DNA of 64,000 nucleotides from Bacteroidota bacterium (GTDB lineage Bacteria; Bacteroidota; Bacteroidia; AKYH767-A; JAHEYN01): NCBI GenBank assembly GCA_023251555.1, contig JAHEYN010000013.1, positions 33,300 to 97,299 of the forward strand, read 5' to 3'. Shown piece by piece: positions 25,544 to 33,895 of this stretch (position 1 is its first letter; each line of letters starts with the position of its first letter). The notes under the pieces were generated by a model. It saw only the letters and a program-made list of their open reading frames with translations, ran no database searches and was not told where the DNA came from. The position numbers and the translations under genes were made by a program.

Positions 25544-25907
25544 CTGTTCAGCCTTCTGCCTTTCAGCCGGCGCACAAACTCCCGGAGAAATAGCGGAGGT
25601 AAAAAGTTTATTTACGATACAAGCCTCCGCCCCGGATTACAGGTACGCCAGGGAAAACACCAATGAGATCCAGATGCTGTTCTCAGGACTTTTCCTTTTT
25701 TACAAACATTTTATTTCCTCTCAGGACGGAATGTCCTGCACCTTTACACCCTCCTGCTCGGAATATGGGATGGAAGCAGTGAAAAAACAAGGGCTGGTTG
25801 CCGGCGCCATCAATACTTTGGACCGCCTTACAAGATGTAACGGTCTCAGTCCGGGCAAATACCCCCTCCATCCCGATACTCACCTCTTCTACGATCCTGT
25901 TGAATAA
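25494..25907 (+). CDS. yidD: YidD-type membrane protein insertion efficiency factor with N-terminal signal
   Basis: The C-terminal 75 residues match YidD: LFLFYKHFISSQDGMSCTFT, SCSEYGMEAVKKQG, LDRLTRCNGLSPG and ending HPDTHLFYDPVE. YidD assists insertion of membrane proteins by YidC. Typical YidD proteins have about 70-85 aa and no signal peptide. This one has about 137 aa, with an N-terminal hydrophobic signal-like segment (IIYIITSSWLISCSAFCLSA), so it may work on the periplasmic side or be membrane-anchored. It overlaps the LolA-like gene by 50 bp and the following gene by one base, which indicates tight translational coupling. yidC is not in the window. Confidence 0.88.
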   Translation: MTCRKIIYIITSSWLISCSAFCLSAGAQTPGEIAEVKSLFTIQASAPDYRYARENTNEIQMLFSGLFLFYKHFISSQDGMSCTFTPSCSEYGMEAVKKQGLVAGAINTLDRLTRCNGLSPGKYPLHPDTHLFYDPVE

Positions 25908-26734
25908 TGATGAGACGTTTGTTTTTTTCCGTGATTTCCCTGGTCTTTGCCGCCCCTGCCCCTGCCCAGGATCTTTATGATTTGCAGCACTCTCTTGATT
26001 TTACCGACTATCTCATAAAAACCCGGCAGTATGTATTCGCAGTTCAGGAACTGGAAAGGGTTCATTATCTTGATCCCGGTAATGACAGCATCAGCTTCCG
26101 GCTGATGGAAGCCTACCGGAAATCCGGGAAACAACAGCAGGGAATAACCAGAGCAGAAGAATTATACCCCGCACTTAATTTCCCGCCTCCCGTTGCAATG
26201 GAATATGCCAAACAGCTGATTGAGAGCAGGCAATTTGATAAGGCAGGGCATTTCCTTTCAGGAAAAACCTCACTCACAGATCATGATAGCTATCTCTTAA
26301 AACTTAACTGCGAGCTGCTGAACAACAGGTGGAAAGAAGCTGCTGCACTCTTTGTTTCCGGCGATACAGCCGCTTTTCCCCTGTCAAAAGAATATCTTCC
26401 GGTCATACAGCAAGGTATGCATCTCCGGTATAAAAGTCCGGGCATTGCACTTGCTCTCTCTACCCTCCTCCCGGGAGCAGGTAAATTTTACACTAAAGAC
26501 TGGCAGGACGGGCTGATCTCGATGGTCACCATACTTGCCGCAGCATGGCAGGCAAAAACAGGCTTCAGCAAGAAAGGAATACAAAGTACCTATGGGTGGA
26601 TATACTCCTGCATGGGCGTGGGATTCTATTCCGGCAATCTTTACGGCTCTTATAAAGCAGCAAAAAAATATAACAGGCGATTGGATGAAAAATTGCATAA
26701 GCAGGTTGAAGATATCTGGCATCATAATTTTTAG
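25907..26734 (+). CDS. Secreted TPR-like protein with C-terminal membrane segments
   Basis: The 275-aa protein has a signal peptide (MMRRLFFSVISLVFAAPAPAQ). TPR-like helices follow (YVFAVQELERVHYLDPGNDS, RLMEAYRKSGKQQQ, AMEYAKQLIESRQFDKAGHF). The C-terminal region has the motif ALSTLLPGAGKFYTKDWQDG and two hydrophobic helices. The LPGxGxFYxxDxxxG motif is that of DUF5683/TM2-like proteins, which usually mark small membrane hairpins. The next gene encodes a protein of the same design, so this is a tandem paralogous pair. It overlaps yidD by one base and the next gene by 50 bp. The role is unknown; the context suggests envelope protein handling. Confidence 0.8.
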   Translation: MMRRLFFSVISLVFAAPAPAQDLYDLQHSLDFTDYLIKTRQYVFAVQELERVHYLDPGNDSISFRLMEAYRKSGKQQQGITRAEELYPALNFPPPVAMEYAKQLIESRQFDKAGHFLSGKTSLTDHDSYLLKLNCELLNNRWKEAAALFVSGDTAAFPLSKEYLPVIQQGMHLRYKSPGIALALSTLLPGAGKFYTKDWQDGLISMVTILAAAWQAKTGFSKKGIQSTYGWIYSCMGVGFYSGNLYGSYKAAKKYNRRLDEKLHKQVEDIWHHNF

Positions 26735-27578
26735 CCTCTGTTCCGGGCTTGCATTCACACAGAATTCCCCGCAGACCCTGGAGTTCGCCGGCGGGCAATA
26801 CCTTGCCGGGAATTACGATGCTGCTTTAAGTGCCTACCAGCGCTTTCTTTTTTTTAATAAGGAGAAACACGCTCCGGCAGTGTACCGCCAGATAGCCGAT
26901 TGCTATTTCCGCCTGCATGAATATGAAAAAGCAGCGGGATATTTTGACCTTGCTTCCTCCTCCTTCGGGGAAGACAGCATAAAAAATGAAATGGTTTTCA
27001 GAAAAATCGCTTCCCTCCTGATGAAAGACCAGTATGATTACGCACTGATGGAACTCCTCGGGCTTGAAGGAATTTCTTCATCCTATTTTCTTGACAAGCA
27101 GAATTTTTACCTGGGCATAACCTATTTCGGAATGAACCGCTTCGACTCCTCTGAAACGTCTTTCGCCAGGATCCTTGAGAGGAACAAGCCTGCGGACATT
27201 AACAGGTTACACGCACTCTTTGCAGCCAATAAAAAAACAGACCGCATCAGGCCCCGCACAGCAAAAATCCTCAGCATCATCCTGCCCGGCCTGGGGCAGT
27301 TTTACAGCGGTGATGTCAAAAGCGGAATCAACTCCTTCCTGATCACCTCGGCATTTTTTCTGCTGGGCGTAAAAACCGCCGCCACTTATTCTTTTATGGA
27401 TGCTTTTGTGTCGGTCTTCCCATGGTACCAGCGTTATTATATGGGAGGCTATAATAAAGCGGAAGCCATTGCGCGTAAACGTGTCAGGGATAAGCGGGCA
27501 ATGGTCTATAAGGAAATATTGGAGCTGCTCGCCTCCGCAAAAGAAAAACAGACCGGGCTTAACCCAGCTTCCCGTTAA
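26685..27578 (+). CDS. Second secreted TPR-like protein with DUF5683-like membrane region
   Basis: The ORF track begins at 26535 inside the preceding gene. The true start is the ATG at 26685 (MKNCISRLKISGIIIFSLCS), which gives a signal peptide. Helical TPR-like repeats follow (AGNYDAALSAYQRFLFFNKE, YRQIADCYFRLHEYEKAAGY). Near residue 200 comes AKILSIILPGLGQFYSGDVK, with hydrophobic helices behind it, parallel to ALSTLLPGAGKFYTKDWQDG in the upstream gene. The two were probably produced by duplication. The 3' end overlaps the convergent mazG-like gene by 20 bp. This gene closes the operon that includes the LolA-like and YidD genes; its function is unknown. Confidence 0.8.
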   Translation: MKNCISRLKISGIIIFSLCSGLAFTQNSPQTLEFAGGQYLAGNYDAALSAYQRFLFFNKEKHAPAVYRQIADCYFRLHEYEKAAGYFDLASSSFGEDSIKNEMVFRKIASLLMKDQYDYALMELLGLEGISSSYFLDKQNFYLGITYFGMNRFDSSETSFARILERNKPADINRLHALFAANKKTDRIRPRTAKILSIILPGLGQFYSGDVKSGINSFLITSAFFLLGVKTAATYSFMDAFVSVFPWYQRYYMGGYNKAEAIARKRVRDKRAMVYKEILELLASAKEKQTGLNPASR

Positions 27579-27888
27579 GTTTGTGGCGGCGATGGTCTCT
27601 CCGGGTTTTCTTCTCAAGGTTTCTCTTGAATGCCGCATTAAGATCGATGCCGGTCTGGTTGGCAATACATATAAGCACGAATAACACATCCGCAAGTTCA
27701 TCGCCAAGATCTCCGGGAAGCTCTTGTTTTTTCGGGGACTGATCGCCATGGCTGCGGGCAATGATGCGGGCAACCTCACCCACTTCTTCCGTTAATATTG
27801 CCATGTTGGTAAGCTCGCTGAAATAACGTACCCCGTATTCCCGGATCCATTTGTCTACGGTTTTCTGCGCATGCTTTATAGTCATCAC
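27559..27888 (-). CDS. MazG-like nucleotide pyrophosphohydrolase
   Basis: This 109-aa all-alpha NTP pyrophosphohydrolase hydrolyses nucleoside triphosphates, often non-canonical ones, to monophosphates. The metal-binding motif EEVGEVARIIA (EExxE) lies near residue 34 and GDELADVLFVLICIANQTGI (ExxD) near residue 63, as in the MazG superfamily. Its start overlaps the stop of dtd by 4 bp, so it is translated from the rsgA-dtd-mazG transcript. Small single-domain MazG proteins of this size are usual in Bacteroidota. It converges with a 20-bp overlap on the TPR gene. Confidence 0.93.
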   Translation of the reverse strand: MMTIKHAQKTVDKWIREYGVRYFSELTNMAILTEEVGEVARIIARSHGDQSPKKQELPGDLGDELADVLFVLICIANQTGIDLNAAFKRNLEKKTRRDHRRHKLNGKLG

Positions 27889-28337
27889 TCTTTATTTTTG
27901 GTGTCAATAATAATAGTTACGGGACCTTCATTGCTGAGGTTTATTTTCATATCTGCCCCGAAAATCCCTTCCCGGACAGGCTTCCCAAGCTGAACAGTGG
28001 TCGCATCAACAAAATTTTTATAAAGCAGTTCTGCTTTTTCCGGTCTCGCCGCCCTTATGAACGAAGGCCTGTTCCCTTTTTTTGTATCCGCATGTAATGT
28101 AAACTGGGAAACAACGAGGATATCCCCTCCTGCATCTTTTACCGGTAAATTCATCTTTCCCGTATTATCGCTGAAGATGCGGAGGTTGACAAGCTTTGCA
28201 GACAGCCATTCAACATCTTCCTGCCCATCGGCCTCCCCAATCCCCAGCAAAACAAGAAGGCCTTTTCCGATAGCGCTTACCTGCAGCCCCTGCACCGTAA
28301 CAACGGCATGCCCGACTCTCTGGATAACTGCTCTCAT
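27885..28337 (-). CDS. dtd: D-aminoacyl-tRNA deacylase
   Basis: Dtd removes D-amino acids (and glycine from tRNA-Ala) mischarged on tRNA. The start is the ATG at 28337 (MRAVIQRVGHAVVTVQGLQV); the ORF-track start at 28424 adds a spurious 29 residues from the rsgA end. The family signatures are present: SQFTLHAD near residue 78, GNRPSFIRAARPE near residue 90, and the C-terminal NEGPVTIIID. The length of 150 aa is normal. It starts 4 bp after the rsgA stop and overlaps the mazG-like gene by 4 bp, so the three genes form an operon. Confidence 0.96.
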   Translation of the reverse strand: MRAVIQRVGHAVVTVQGLQVSAIGKGLLVLLGIGEADGQEDVEWLSAKLVNLRIFSDNTGKMNLPVKDAGGDILVVSQFTLHADTKKGNRPSFIRAARPEKAELLYKNFVDATTVQLGKPVREGIFGADMKINLSNEGPVTIIIDTKNKE

Positions 28338-28341
28338 GTGC

Positions 28342-29271
28342 TTACCTGAAAGAATCTTTATCTTCAATAATGCTGATATATCCTCCGTATCTCGACAGAC
28401 TGATCTTCCCCTTTTCAAGAGCATTCTTTACCGAGCACCCGGGTTCTTCAATGTGCATGCAGTTATCAAAGCGGCATTTGTTGAGCAACTCCCGCATTTC
28501 AGGAAAATAATGACTTACCTCTGCGGGAGAGAAATCATACATTCCGAATTCCCGTATGCCCGGTGTGTCAACAATGTATTTACCGGGGCCGAGTTTTATC
28601 ATCTCTGCAAAAGTCGTAGTGTGCCTGCCCTTCCCATGCGCTTCGGAGACCCCTGAAGTTTTAAGGTTCAGGGATGGATCTAAAGCGTTAACCAGGCTTG
28701 TTTTTCCAACGCCGGAATGGCCGGCAAAAAGATAAACACCTTTTTTGAACAGCCCGGAGATCTCTTTGATATCCGTAGTGTTAAAAGCAGAAACGAGATA
28801 ACACGAATATCCCAAAGGAGCATATATCCTTTTCCATTCTTCAAAAATAACCAGTGACGCCTTGTCATAAATATCCGACTTGTTGAACAAAATGCTTGCA
28901 GGAATCCCGTAGGCTTCTGCAGTAACAAGAAAACGGTCAATAAAACCAGTTGATGTTCTCGGTAACTGCAGCGTAACGACCAGAAAGGCATGATCAATAT
29001 TTGCAGCAAGGATATGCGACTGCCGGGACAGGTTGCTTGCTTTGCGGATAATGTAATTGTCCCGTTTCCCTATGCCTGTAATCAGGCCGGTTTCCTTATC
29101 CGTCATTTCATAAAAAACCCTGTCACCCGCCACCACGGGGTTGGTTATTCCCTTATCGCTCAGGCGAAAGATCCCTCTTGCTTTGCACTGAATCCGGGAG
29201 CCGTCCTCCTGCTCTATGGTATACCAGCTTCCTGTTGATCTTATAACAAGACCTCGCAGCATATTATTCAT
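28342..29271 (-). CDS. rsgA: Ribosome small subunit-dependent GTPase A
   Basis: RsgA is a circularly permuted GTPase that checks late maturation of the 30S subunit. An N-terminal OB-fold (GLVIRSTGSWYTIEQED) is followed by the GTPase motifs in permuted order: FNKSDIYD (G4) near residue 125, the P-loop GHSGVGKTSLVNAL (G1) near residue 180, and DTPGIREFG (G3). The C-terminal zinc knuckle CRFDNCMHIEEPGC ends the protein. The start at 29271 (MNNMLRGL) is chosen over 29286 because it is closer to the usual family start; the next Met is also possible. It begins the rsgA-dtd-mazG operon and is divergent from the histidine kinase gene. Confidence 0.96.
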   Translation of the reverse strand: MNNMLRGLVIRSTGSWYTIEQEDGSRIQCKARGIFRLSDKGITNPVVAGDRVFYEMTDKETGLITGIGKRDNYIIRKASNLSRQSHILAANIDHAFLVVTLQLPRTSTGFIDRFLVTAEAYGIPASILFNKSDIYDKASLVIFEEWKRIYAPLGYSCYLVSAFNTTDIKEISGLFKKGVYLFAGHSGVGKTSLVNALDPSLNLKTSGVSEAHGKGRHTTTFAEMIKLGPGKYIVDTPGIREFGMYDFSPAEVSHYFPEMRELLNKCRFDNCMHIEEPGCSVKNALEKGKISLSRYGGYISIIEDKDSFR

Positions 29272-29317
29272 GGTGAAAGGGAACAATGTAAAGTTAGTTT
29301 TTTAATTTTACCCGGTT

Positions 29318-31096
29318 ATGAATCACAACAAGCTGCTCTGGATGAAAAATTCCGCTTTGTCTTTTGCTGCCGTGCTTATTTTAAGCATACCATTTATTTT
29401 ATATGCAGGGGAAGACAACCTCCTGCAGCAGTTAAAAACAAACAGCCCCGAAAAACTTCTTGCCTCCATCGCAAAGTTCAGGGATACCACCAAGGTTAAC
29501 CTGTTGAATGCGCTGGCTGAAGACCTCATGACCTCCGACAGGGAAAAATCTCTCCGGTACTCCAGCCATGCCATCACTATAGCCAAAAGTGCCGGATATG
29601 ACAAAGGTCTTGCCCGTGCATACAACAACGTCGCATCCGTATATTACAACGATAATAATTTCCCCCTTGCACTTGATTTCTTCCAGAAGTCCGCAAGAGT
29701 CAGGGAAATGCTCCATGATAAAAAGAATGTTATCCCTGCATACCAGAACATCGGAATCACTTTTCTCCGCCAGGATAACTACAAAGATGCTTTCGAATAC
29801 CTGCAGAGGAGCTTAAAGGCTGCAGAAGAGCTTGATGATAAAAAAGCATGTGTCAAAAGTCTTAATAATATGGGCATGGTGCTCGCAAAAAAAGGAGACT
29901 ACGGACAGGCGCTGGATTACTTTTTTAAGGCCTTGAAAATTGCCCGGGAAAACGGAGATAAAACCGGCACTGCTCTTAGCTATAAGAACATCGGCGAAGT
30001 TTATGAAAAACAAAATAAATACCGCGAAGCCATCAGCTACCAGAATAAAAACCTGAAACTTGCAATGGAACTGGGGGCCAAACAAGACCTGAAAGAAGTT
30101 TATTCCAGGCTGGCCGACAGTTACAAACTACAGAAAGACTATGGGAAGGCAATGGAGTATTATGACCTGTATAATAACATCAAGGATAGCCTTCTTACGG
30201 CAGACCGCTACCAGCAGGTGGCCAACATGCAAATGATGTATGAAAAAGAAAAACGTGAAAAAGAAATTAACCTGCTGAAGAATGAAAAGGCCACCCAGGA
30301 CCTTGAACTCGCGAAGAGAGAACTGCTGGTTAAACAACAGAAAATCTCCATTATCGTGCTTGCGACGGTTCTCATCCTGCTTTTCACTACCACTTTCTTC
30401 CTGTATAAAACTTACCGGCAAAAACAGAAAGACAAACTCAATGAAGCTATTCTAAAACAACAGCAGTTGCAGCTCAGAGCGGTTATCGAAGCACAGGAGA
30501 AAGAAAGAAAGAGAATTGCCGAAGACCTTCATGACGGGATGGGGCAACTGCTTGCCGGCCTTAAGATGGTATGGAGTACCCTTGAAAAAGATATGCAGAA
30601 ACGGGACCCTGAACAGCAGAAAAATGTTTCGCTTTTCTCCCGCCACCTTGATGAAGCTTCTTCCGAGATAAGAAATATCTCTCACTCCATGATGCCCAGG
30701 GCCCTGAGTATTTCAGGCCTTGTTCCTGCCGTCGAAGACCTGCTGGATAAGAATCTGCCCATTAAAAACTACCTCGAAGTGCACGGAATGGAAACACGCC
30801 TCCCCCAGGATGTGGAAGTTAATCTCTACCGTATCATCCAGGAGTTGCTCAGCAATATTATCAAACACTCCGGAGCAACTGAAGTGTTTGTACAGCTTTT
30901 CAGGAATAAGCAGCAGCTGGTGCTTGTCATGGAAGATAACGGGACAGGGTTCGATTTTGACCAAAAGCAGCGTTCGGGGAAAGGCATGGGACTCTCCAAC
31001 ATAACAAGCAGGGTACAGGTGATGAACGGCTCTATCACAGTTGACAAAGGCCCTAAAAAAGGAACAGTAGTAAATATACGCATACCCCTCTCATGA
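29318..31096 (+). CDS. TPR-containing sensor histidine kinase (HisKA_3 type)
   Basis: The 592-aa protein has a signal or first membrane segment (LSFAAVLILSIPFILYAG). Five or six periplasmic TPR units follow over residues 50-290 (ARAYNNVASVYYNDNNFPLA, KSLNNMGMVLAKKGDYGQAL, ALSYKNIGEVYEKQNKYREA). Then come a coiled coil and a membrane helix (IIVLATVLILLFTTTFFLY). The dimerisation and phospho-acceptor region is KERKRIAEDLHDGMGQLLAG, with the active His in DLHDG. The ATPase domain shows EDNGTGFD and GKGMGLSNI. It is a NarX-like kinase whose TPR domain probably senses protein partners in the periplasm. Its partner regulator follows with a 4-bp overlap (ATGA). Confidence 0.94.
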   Translation: MNHNKLLWMKNSALSFAAVLILSIPFILYAGEDNLLQQLKTNSPEKLLASIAKFRDTTKVNLLNALAEDLMTSDREKSLRYSSHAITIAKSAGYDKGLARAYNNVASVYYNDNNFPLALDFFQKSARVREMLHDKKNVIPAYQNIGITFLRQDNYKDAFEYLQRSLKAAEELDDKKACVKSLNNMGMVLAKKGDYGQALDYFFKALKIARENGDKTGTALSYKNIGEVYEKQNKYREAISYQNKNLKLAMELGAKQDLKEVYSRLADSYKLQKDYGKAMEYYDLYNNIKDSLLTADRYQQVANMQMMYEKEKREKEINLLKNEKATQDLELAKRELLVKQQKISIIVLATVLILLFTTTFFLYKTYRQKQKDKLNEAILKQQQLQLRAVIEAQEKERKRIAEDLHDGMGQLLAGLKMVWSTLEKDMQKRDPEQQKNVSLFSRHLDEASSEIRNISHSMMPRALSISGLVPAVEDLLDKNLPIKNYLEVHGMETRLPQDVEVNLYRIIQELLSNIIKHSGATEVFVQLFRNKQQLVLVMEDNGTGFDFDQKQRSGKGMGLSNITSRVQVMNGSITVDKGPKKGTVVNIRIPLS

Positions 31097-31755
31097 AAAT
31101 GATCAGGCTGTTTATTGCAGATGACCACCAGCTTGTCATTGACGGCATCAAAGCGATGCTTGCAGATGCACCAGGCGTTACCATTACCGGCGAAGCCAAT
31201 AACGGTAAACAGGCTATTGACCTCCTTGCCAAAATCCCCGCAGATATATTGGTAATGGATATTGACATGCCTGTGCTGAACGGCTATGACACTGCAAAAA
31301 TACTCTCCTCCCGTTACCCGGACCTGAAAATCATAGCCCTCACTTCCTATAACGAAAAAGCTGTGATAAAAAAGATGCTGGAAGCGGGGGCTTCAGGTTA
31401 TATTCTCAAAAATGTGGGAAGAGAGGAACTGATTCATGCTCTGCACCAGGTCGCTTCCGGACAGCAATATACCAGCAGTGAAATTTCTCTTGCCCTTTTA
31501 AGCGAACCGGCAGCTAATGTTAACAGTATCCTGCCACCGCCTGCTACCGGGCAACCCGTGGACCTGCTTACAGAACGTGAACTTGAAATACTGAAACTTA
31601 TCGCACAGGGATTCTCAAACAGCGAAATAGGGGAGAAACTCTTTATCAGTCCGCGCACCGTGGATAAACACCGCACTAATATCATGGAAAAGATCGGGGT
31701 CAATAATATTGCAGGGCTGATACGCTACGCTTTCAGGGAAAAAATTGTGAAATAG
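31093..31755 (+). CDS. NarL/LuxR-family response regulator
   Basis: This 220-aa DNA-binding regulator pairs with the kinase just upstream, which it overlaps by 4 bp. The receiver domain occupies residues 1-125, with the acidic pocket FIADDHQL, the phospho-acceptor Asp in ADILVMDIDMPVLNGYD and the Lys in LTSYNEKAV. The C-terminal LuxR-type helix-turn-helix reads LTERELEILKLIAQGFSNSE, then ISPRTVDKHRTNIMEKIGV. Target genes cannot be seen in the sequence. A convergent HIT-family gene ends 3 bp after the stop codon, with no hairpin in between. Confidence 0.96.
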   Translation: MKMIRLFIADDHQLVIDGIKAMLADAPGVTITGEANNGKQAIDLLAKIPADILVMDIDMPVLNGYDTAKILSSRYPDLKIIALTSYNEKAVIKKMLEAGASGYILKNVGREELIHALHQVASGQQYTSSEISLALLSEPAANVNSILPPPATGQPVDLLTERELEILKLIAQGFSNSEIGEKLFISPRTVDKHRTNIMEKIGVNNIAGLIRYAFREKIVK

Positions 31756-31758
31756 TCC

Positions 31759-32160
31759 TTACTTGACGGGATAATTACTTCTTATGCTTAATGCAGTGGC
31801 GGCAAGTTCTTCCGCCCCCGGCCTCAGTTTCTCCCTTGAAAAATTAAGATCTCCAGCATCATTCATCGGTACAAGATGAATGTGGGCATGGGGTACTTCC
31901 AGTCCTATAACTGCTATGCCGATCCGGGTGCATGGAATAGTTTTTTTGATGGCTTTTGCAACCTGTTTCCCAAAAAGAAATAATCCCTGGTATAGGGGAT
32001 CCTCCATGTCAAAAATATAATCCACTTCCTTTTTGGGAATCACAAGTGTATGCCCTTTAGTTAAGGGCTGAATATCAAGAAAAGCAAGGTAATCCACGCT
32101 TTCAGCCACCTTGTGGCAGGAGAGCTCACCGGAGGCAATTCTTGAAAAAATACCTGCCAT
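31759..32160 (-). CDS. HIT-family protein (histidine triad nucleotide hydrolase)
   Basis: The 133-aa protein has the histidine triad HAHIHLVP near residue 98, preceded by the nucleotide-binding strands (GHTLVIPKKEVDYIFDMED, CTRIGIAVIGLEVPHAHIHL). HIT proteins of this branch hydrolyse phosphoramidate or nucleotide conjugates such as adenosine 5'-monophosphoramidate. The start MAGIFSRIASGELSCHKV is standard. Its first base overlaps the last base of the greA stop codon, so both are cotranscribed, an arrangement I believe is recurrent in Bacteroidota. Confidence 0.95.
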   Translation of the reverse strand: MAGIFSRIASGELSCHKVAESVDYLAFLDIQPLTKGHTLVIPKKEVDYIFDMEDPLYQGLFLFGKQVAKAIKKTIPCTRIGIAVIGLEVPHAHIHLVPMNDAGDLNFSREKLRPGAEELAATALSIRSNYPVK

Positions 32161-32633
32161 TATCGTTTTACTTCTGCTATTTTGAATTTAAGCTTCCCAG
32201 AAGGAACCTGTATTTCAACCGTGTCACCGACAGACTTTCCCAATAACCCTTTGCCAATAGGGGAACTTACTGATATTTTTCCTGTTTTTATATCGGCTTC
32301 ATTCTCCGCCACAAGCATATATGAAAGCATCTGGCCGGTTTTAACATTCTTGATTTTTACCCTCGAAAGTATAAGGACTTTAGATGAGTCAATTTTAGAT
32401 TCATCTATAATCCTGGCATTGATTACCACCTCCTCAAGCTTTGATATTTTCAATTCCAGGACTCCCTGCGCATCTTTGGCTGCATCATATTCTGCATTTT
32501 CTGATAAATCGCCCTTATCCCGGGCCTCGGCAATCTGCAAAGCAATCTTTGAACGTTCATGTACTTTTAAGTTATGAAGTTCTTCCTGCAGCTTTTTCAA
32601 CCCGGCAGGGGTGTGGTAAGAAATGTTGCTCAT
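32160..32633 (-). CDS. greA: Transcription elongation factor GreA
   Basis: GreA stimulates RNA cleavage by stalled RNA polymerase. The start is the ATG at 32633 (MSNISYHTPAGLKKLQEELH); the ORF-track start at 32726 adds unrelated residues. The N-terminal coiled coil (LHNLKVHERSKIALQIAEAR and DLSENAEYDAAKDAQ) contains the acidic tip residues. The C-terminal FKBP-like domain ends with SPIGKGLLGKSVGDTVEIQV. The length of 157 aa is typical. It is followed directly by the HIT gene. Confidence 0.97.
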   Translation of the reverse strand: MSNISYHTPAGLKKLQEELHNLKVHERSKIALQIAEARDKGDLSENAEYDAAKDAQGVLELKISKLEEVVINARIIDESKIDSSKVLILSRVKIKNVKTGQMLSYMLVAENEADIKTGKISVSSPIGKGLLGKSVGDTVEIQVPSGKLKFKIAEVKR

Positions 32634-32670
32634 GGTTGTATTTTTTATGAAACGTTTTAAAAATGAAAGA

Positions 32671-32691
32671 ATCCCGATAATAACCGGGACT
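32671..32691 (-). terminator. Hairpin ending the TonB/T9SS/PorV-Q operon
   Basis: On the minus strand AGTCCCGGTTATTATCGGGA forms a short stem (TCCCG with CGGGA, extended by two weaker pairs), followed by TTCTTTCATTTTT. It lies about 110 bp after the PorV/PorQ gene and before greA, so it probably separates the two units. Confidence 0.55.
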
Positions 32692-32803
32692 CTATCACTT
32701 GATAATACTAGTATTAAGCATGGCAAATGTACAAAAAGGCTGCCTGTTTTCCAAAATTTCAGGATAGATTTTCTTCAGAAAACACCCTGTTTCAGAGTCT
32801 GTT

Positions 32804-33862
32804 TTAAAGGTTAATGCGGGCTCCTATGCTGTGTACACCCCCGAAAGCTTCGGTAGCCCTGAAAGAGTAATCGACTGCAAAGGTTCGCTCCGAAAGCTTG
32901 CCGAGCGGGAACTCAAAAGAAACACCACCCGCAGGTCCGGTAAGGACCGTGCTCCGGTCAGGTTCATAGAGATACCCGGCTCTCACCATGAGATAAGTCT
33001 TGAATCCATACTCAACGCCGAACTGGTATTGATTATTGGTGAATGAATTGGAAGTGAAGTTAAGAGCTGCGGTAAGCCGGTGGATATCCGAAATTTTATA
33101 ATCATACGCCCCGCCTACGTTAACAAGCGACGGCAGTTCAAACCGTTCCGACCGTTGTTCCATTGTAGTAGAAAACTCGTTAAAGGAAGTGGTATTAGGC
33201 ATTGATTTGGCAAAGCCGTCGCCATGGTAACGGATTGGAGGGCCCACATTCTTCAGGGAGATCCCGAACTTAAGATTATCCGTATTCTTTTTTCCTTCCT
33301 TATTCAGGCCTATCCCTGTTACGTACTGTATCCCCGCATCAACACCCACCCCCAGAGCATTTACATTATAGATGGATTCATAAATAGTTTTAAAATTGAT
33401 ACCCCCGTATATGCTATTGGAAAAAGCTTTGGAATAGAATAAAGACATGTTCATAAACTGGGGTGAAAATGTCCCTATTCCTCCTTCGGGAAGGTCGGTG
33501 GTAGTAACCGGGATTTCCCCGAACCCCATTGAACTGATAGCCCCCCCGATTACAGATTCTTCTCCGACTCTCTGGGTTAACCCAAAGCTGTTGATCCTTA
33601 TGCCGCTGCCCTGGAGCCAGTTTGTTTGTGAAAAGAGAATTTCCGTTTTTTTGGTGAAAGCTGTTCCGGCGATGTTGAGGTAAGATGCCTCAAGCCCTCT
33701 CACGGAGGCCGCATTAGCTCCCGCCCAGCCCGAAGAACGCGCCCATGGGTTAATAAGCAGCTCGCCTGCACCCGCCTGCCCAGCCCTGTCAGGGTTTCCG
33801 GAGTATGCGGGAGCCAGCAATGAGCCCAGACCGGCTGCTATAAGGTAAATTCGTTTTTGCAT
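32804..33862 (-). CDS. PorV/PorQ-family outer membrane protein
   Basis: The 352-aa protein has a signal peptide (MQKRIYLIAAGLGSLLAPAY) and then a FadL-like barrel. Its first strands ELLINPWARSSGWAGANAAS and VRGLEASYLNIAGTAFTKKT are typical of the PorV/PorQ family. It also shows IPVTTTDLPEGGIGTFSPQF and RFELPSLVNVGGAYDYKISD. PorV moves T9SS cargo from the translocon to the attachment complex, and PorQ works in the same complex. This copy is probably a paralogue dedicated to the large cargo encoded just upstream in the same operon, which is an inference from gene order. The exact family member cannot be set without a tree, so no symbol is given. Confidence 0.85.
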   Translation of the reverse strand: MQKRIYLIAAGLGSLLAPAYSGNPDRAGQAGAGELLINPWARSSGWAGANAASVRGLEASYLNIAGTAFTKKTEILFSQTNWLQGSGIRINSFGLTQRVGEESVIGGAISSMGFGEIPVTTTDLPEGGIGTFSPQFMNMSLFYSKAFSNSIYGGINFKTIYESIYNVNALGVGVDAGIQYVTGIGLNKEGKKNTDNLKFGISLKNVGPPIRYHGDGFAKSMPNTTSFNEFSTTMEQRSERFELPSLVNVGGAYDYKISDIHRLTAALNFTSNSFTNNQYQFGVEYGFKTYLMVRAGYLYEPDRSTVLTGPAGGVSFEFPLGKLSERTFAVDYSFRATEAFGGVHSIGARINL

Positions 33863-33895
33863 AAATCTTTATGTTAAACTTGTTTTCTGACTTTT

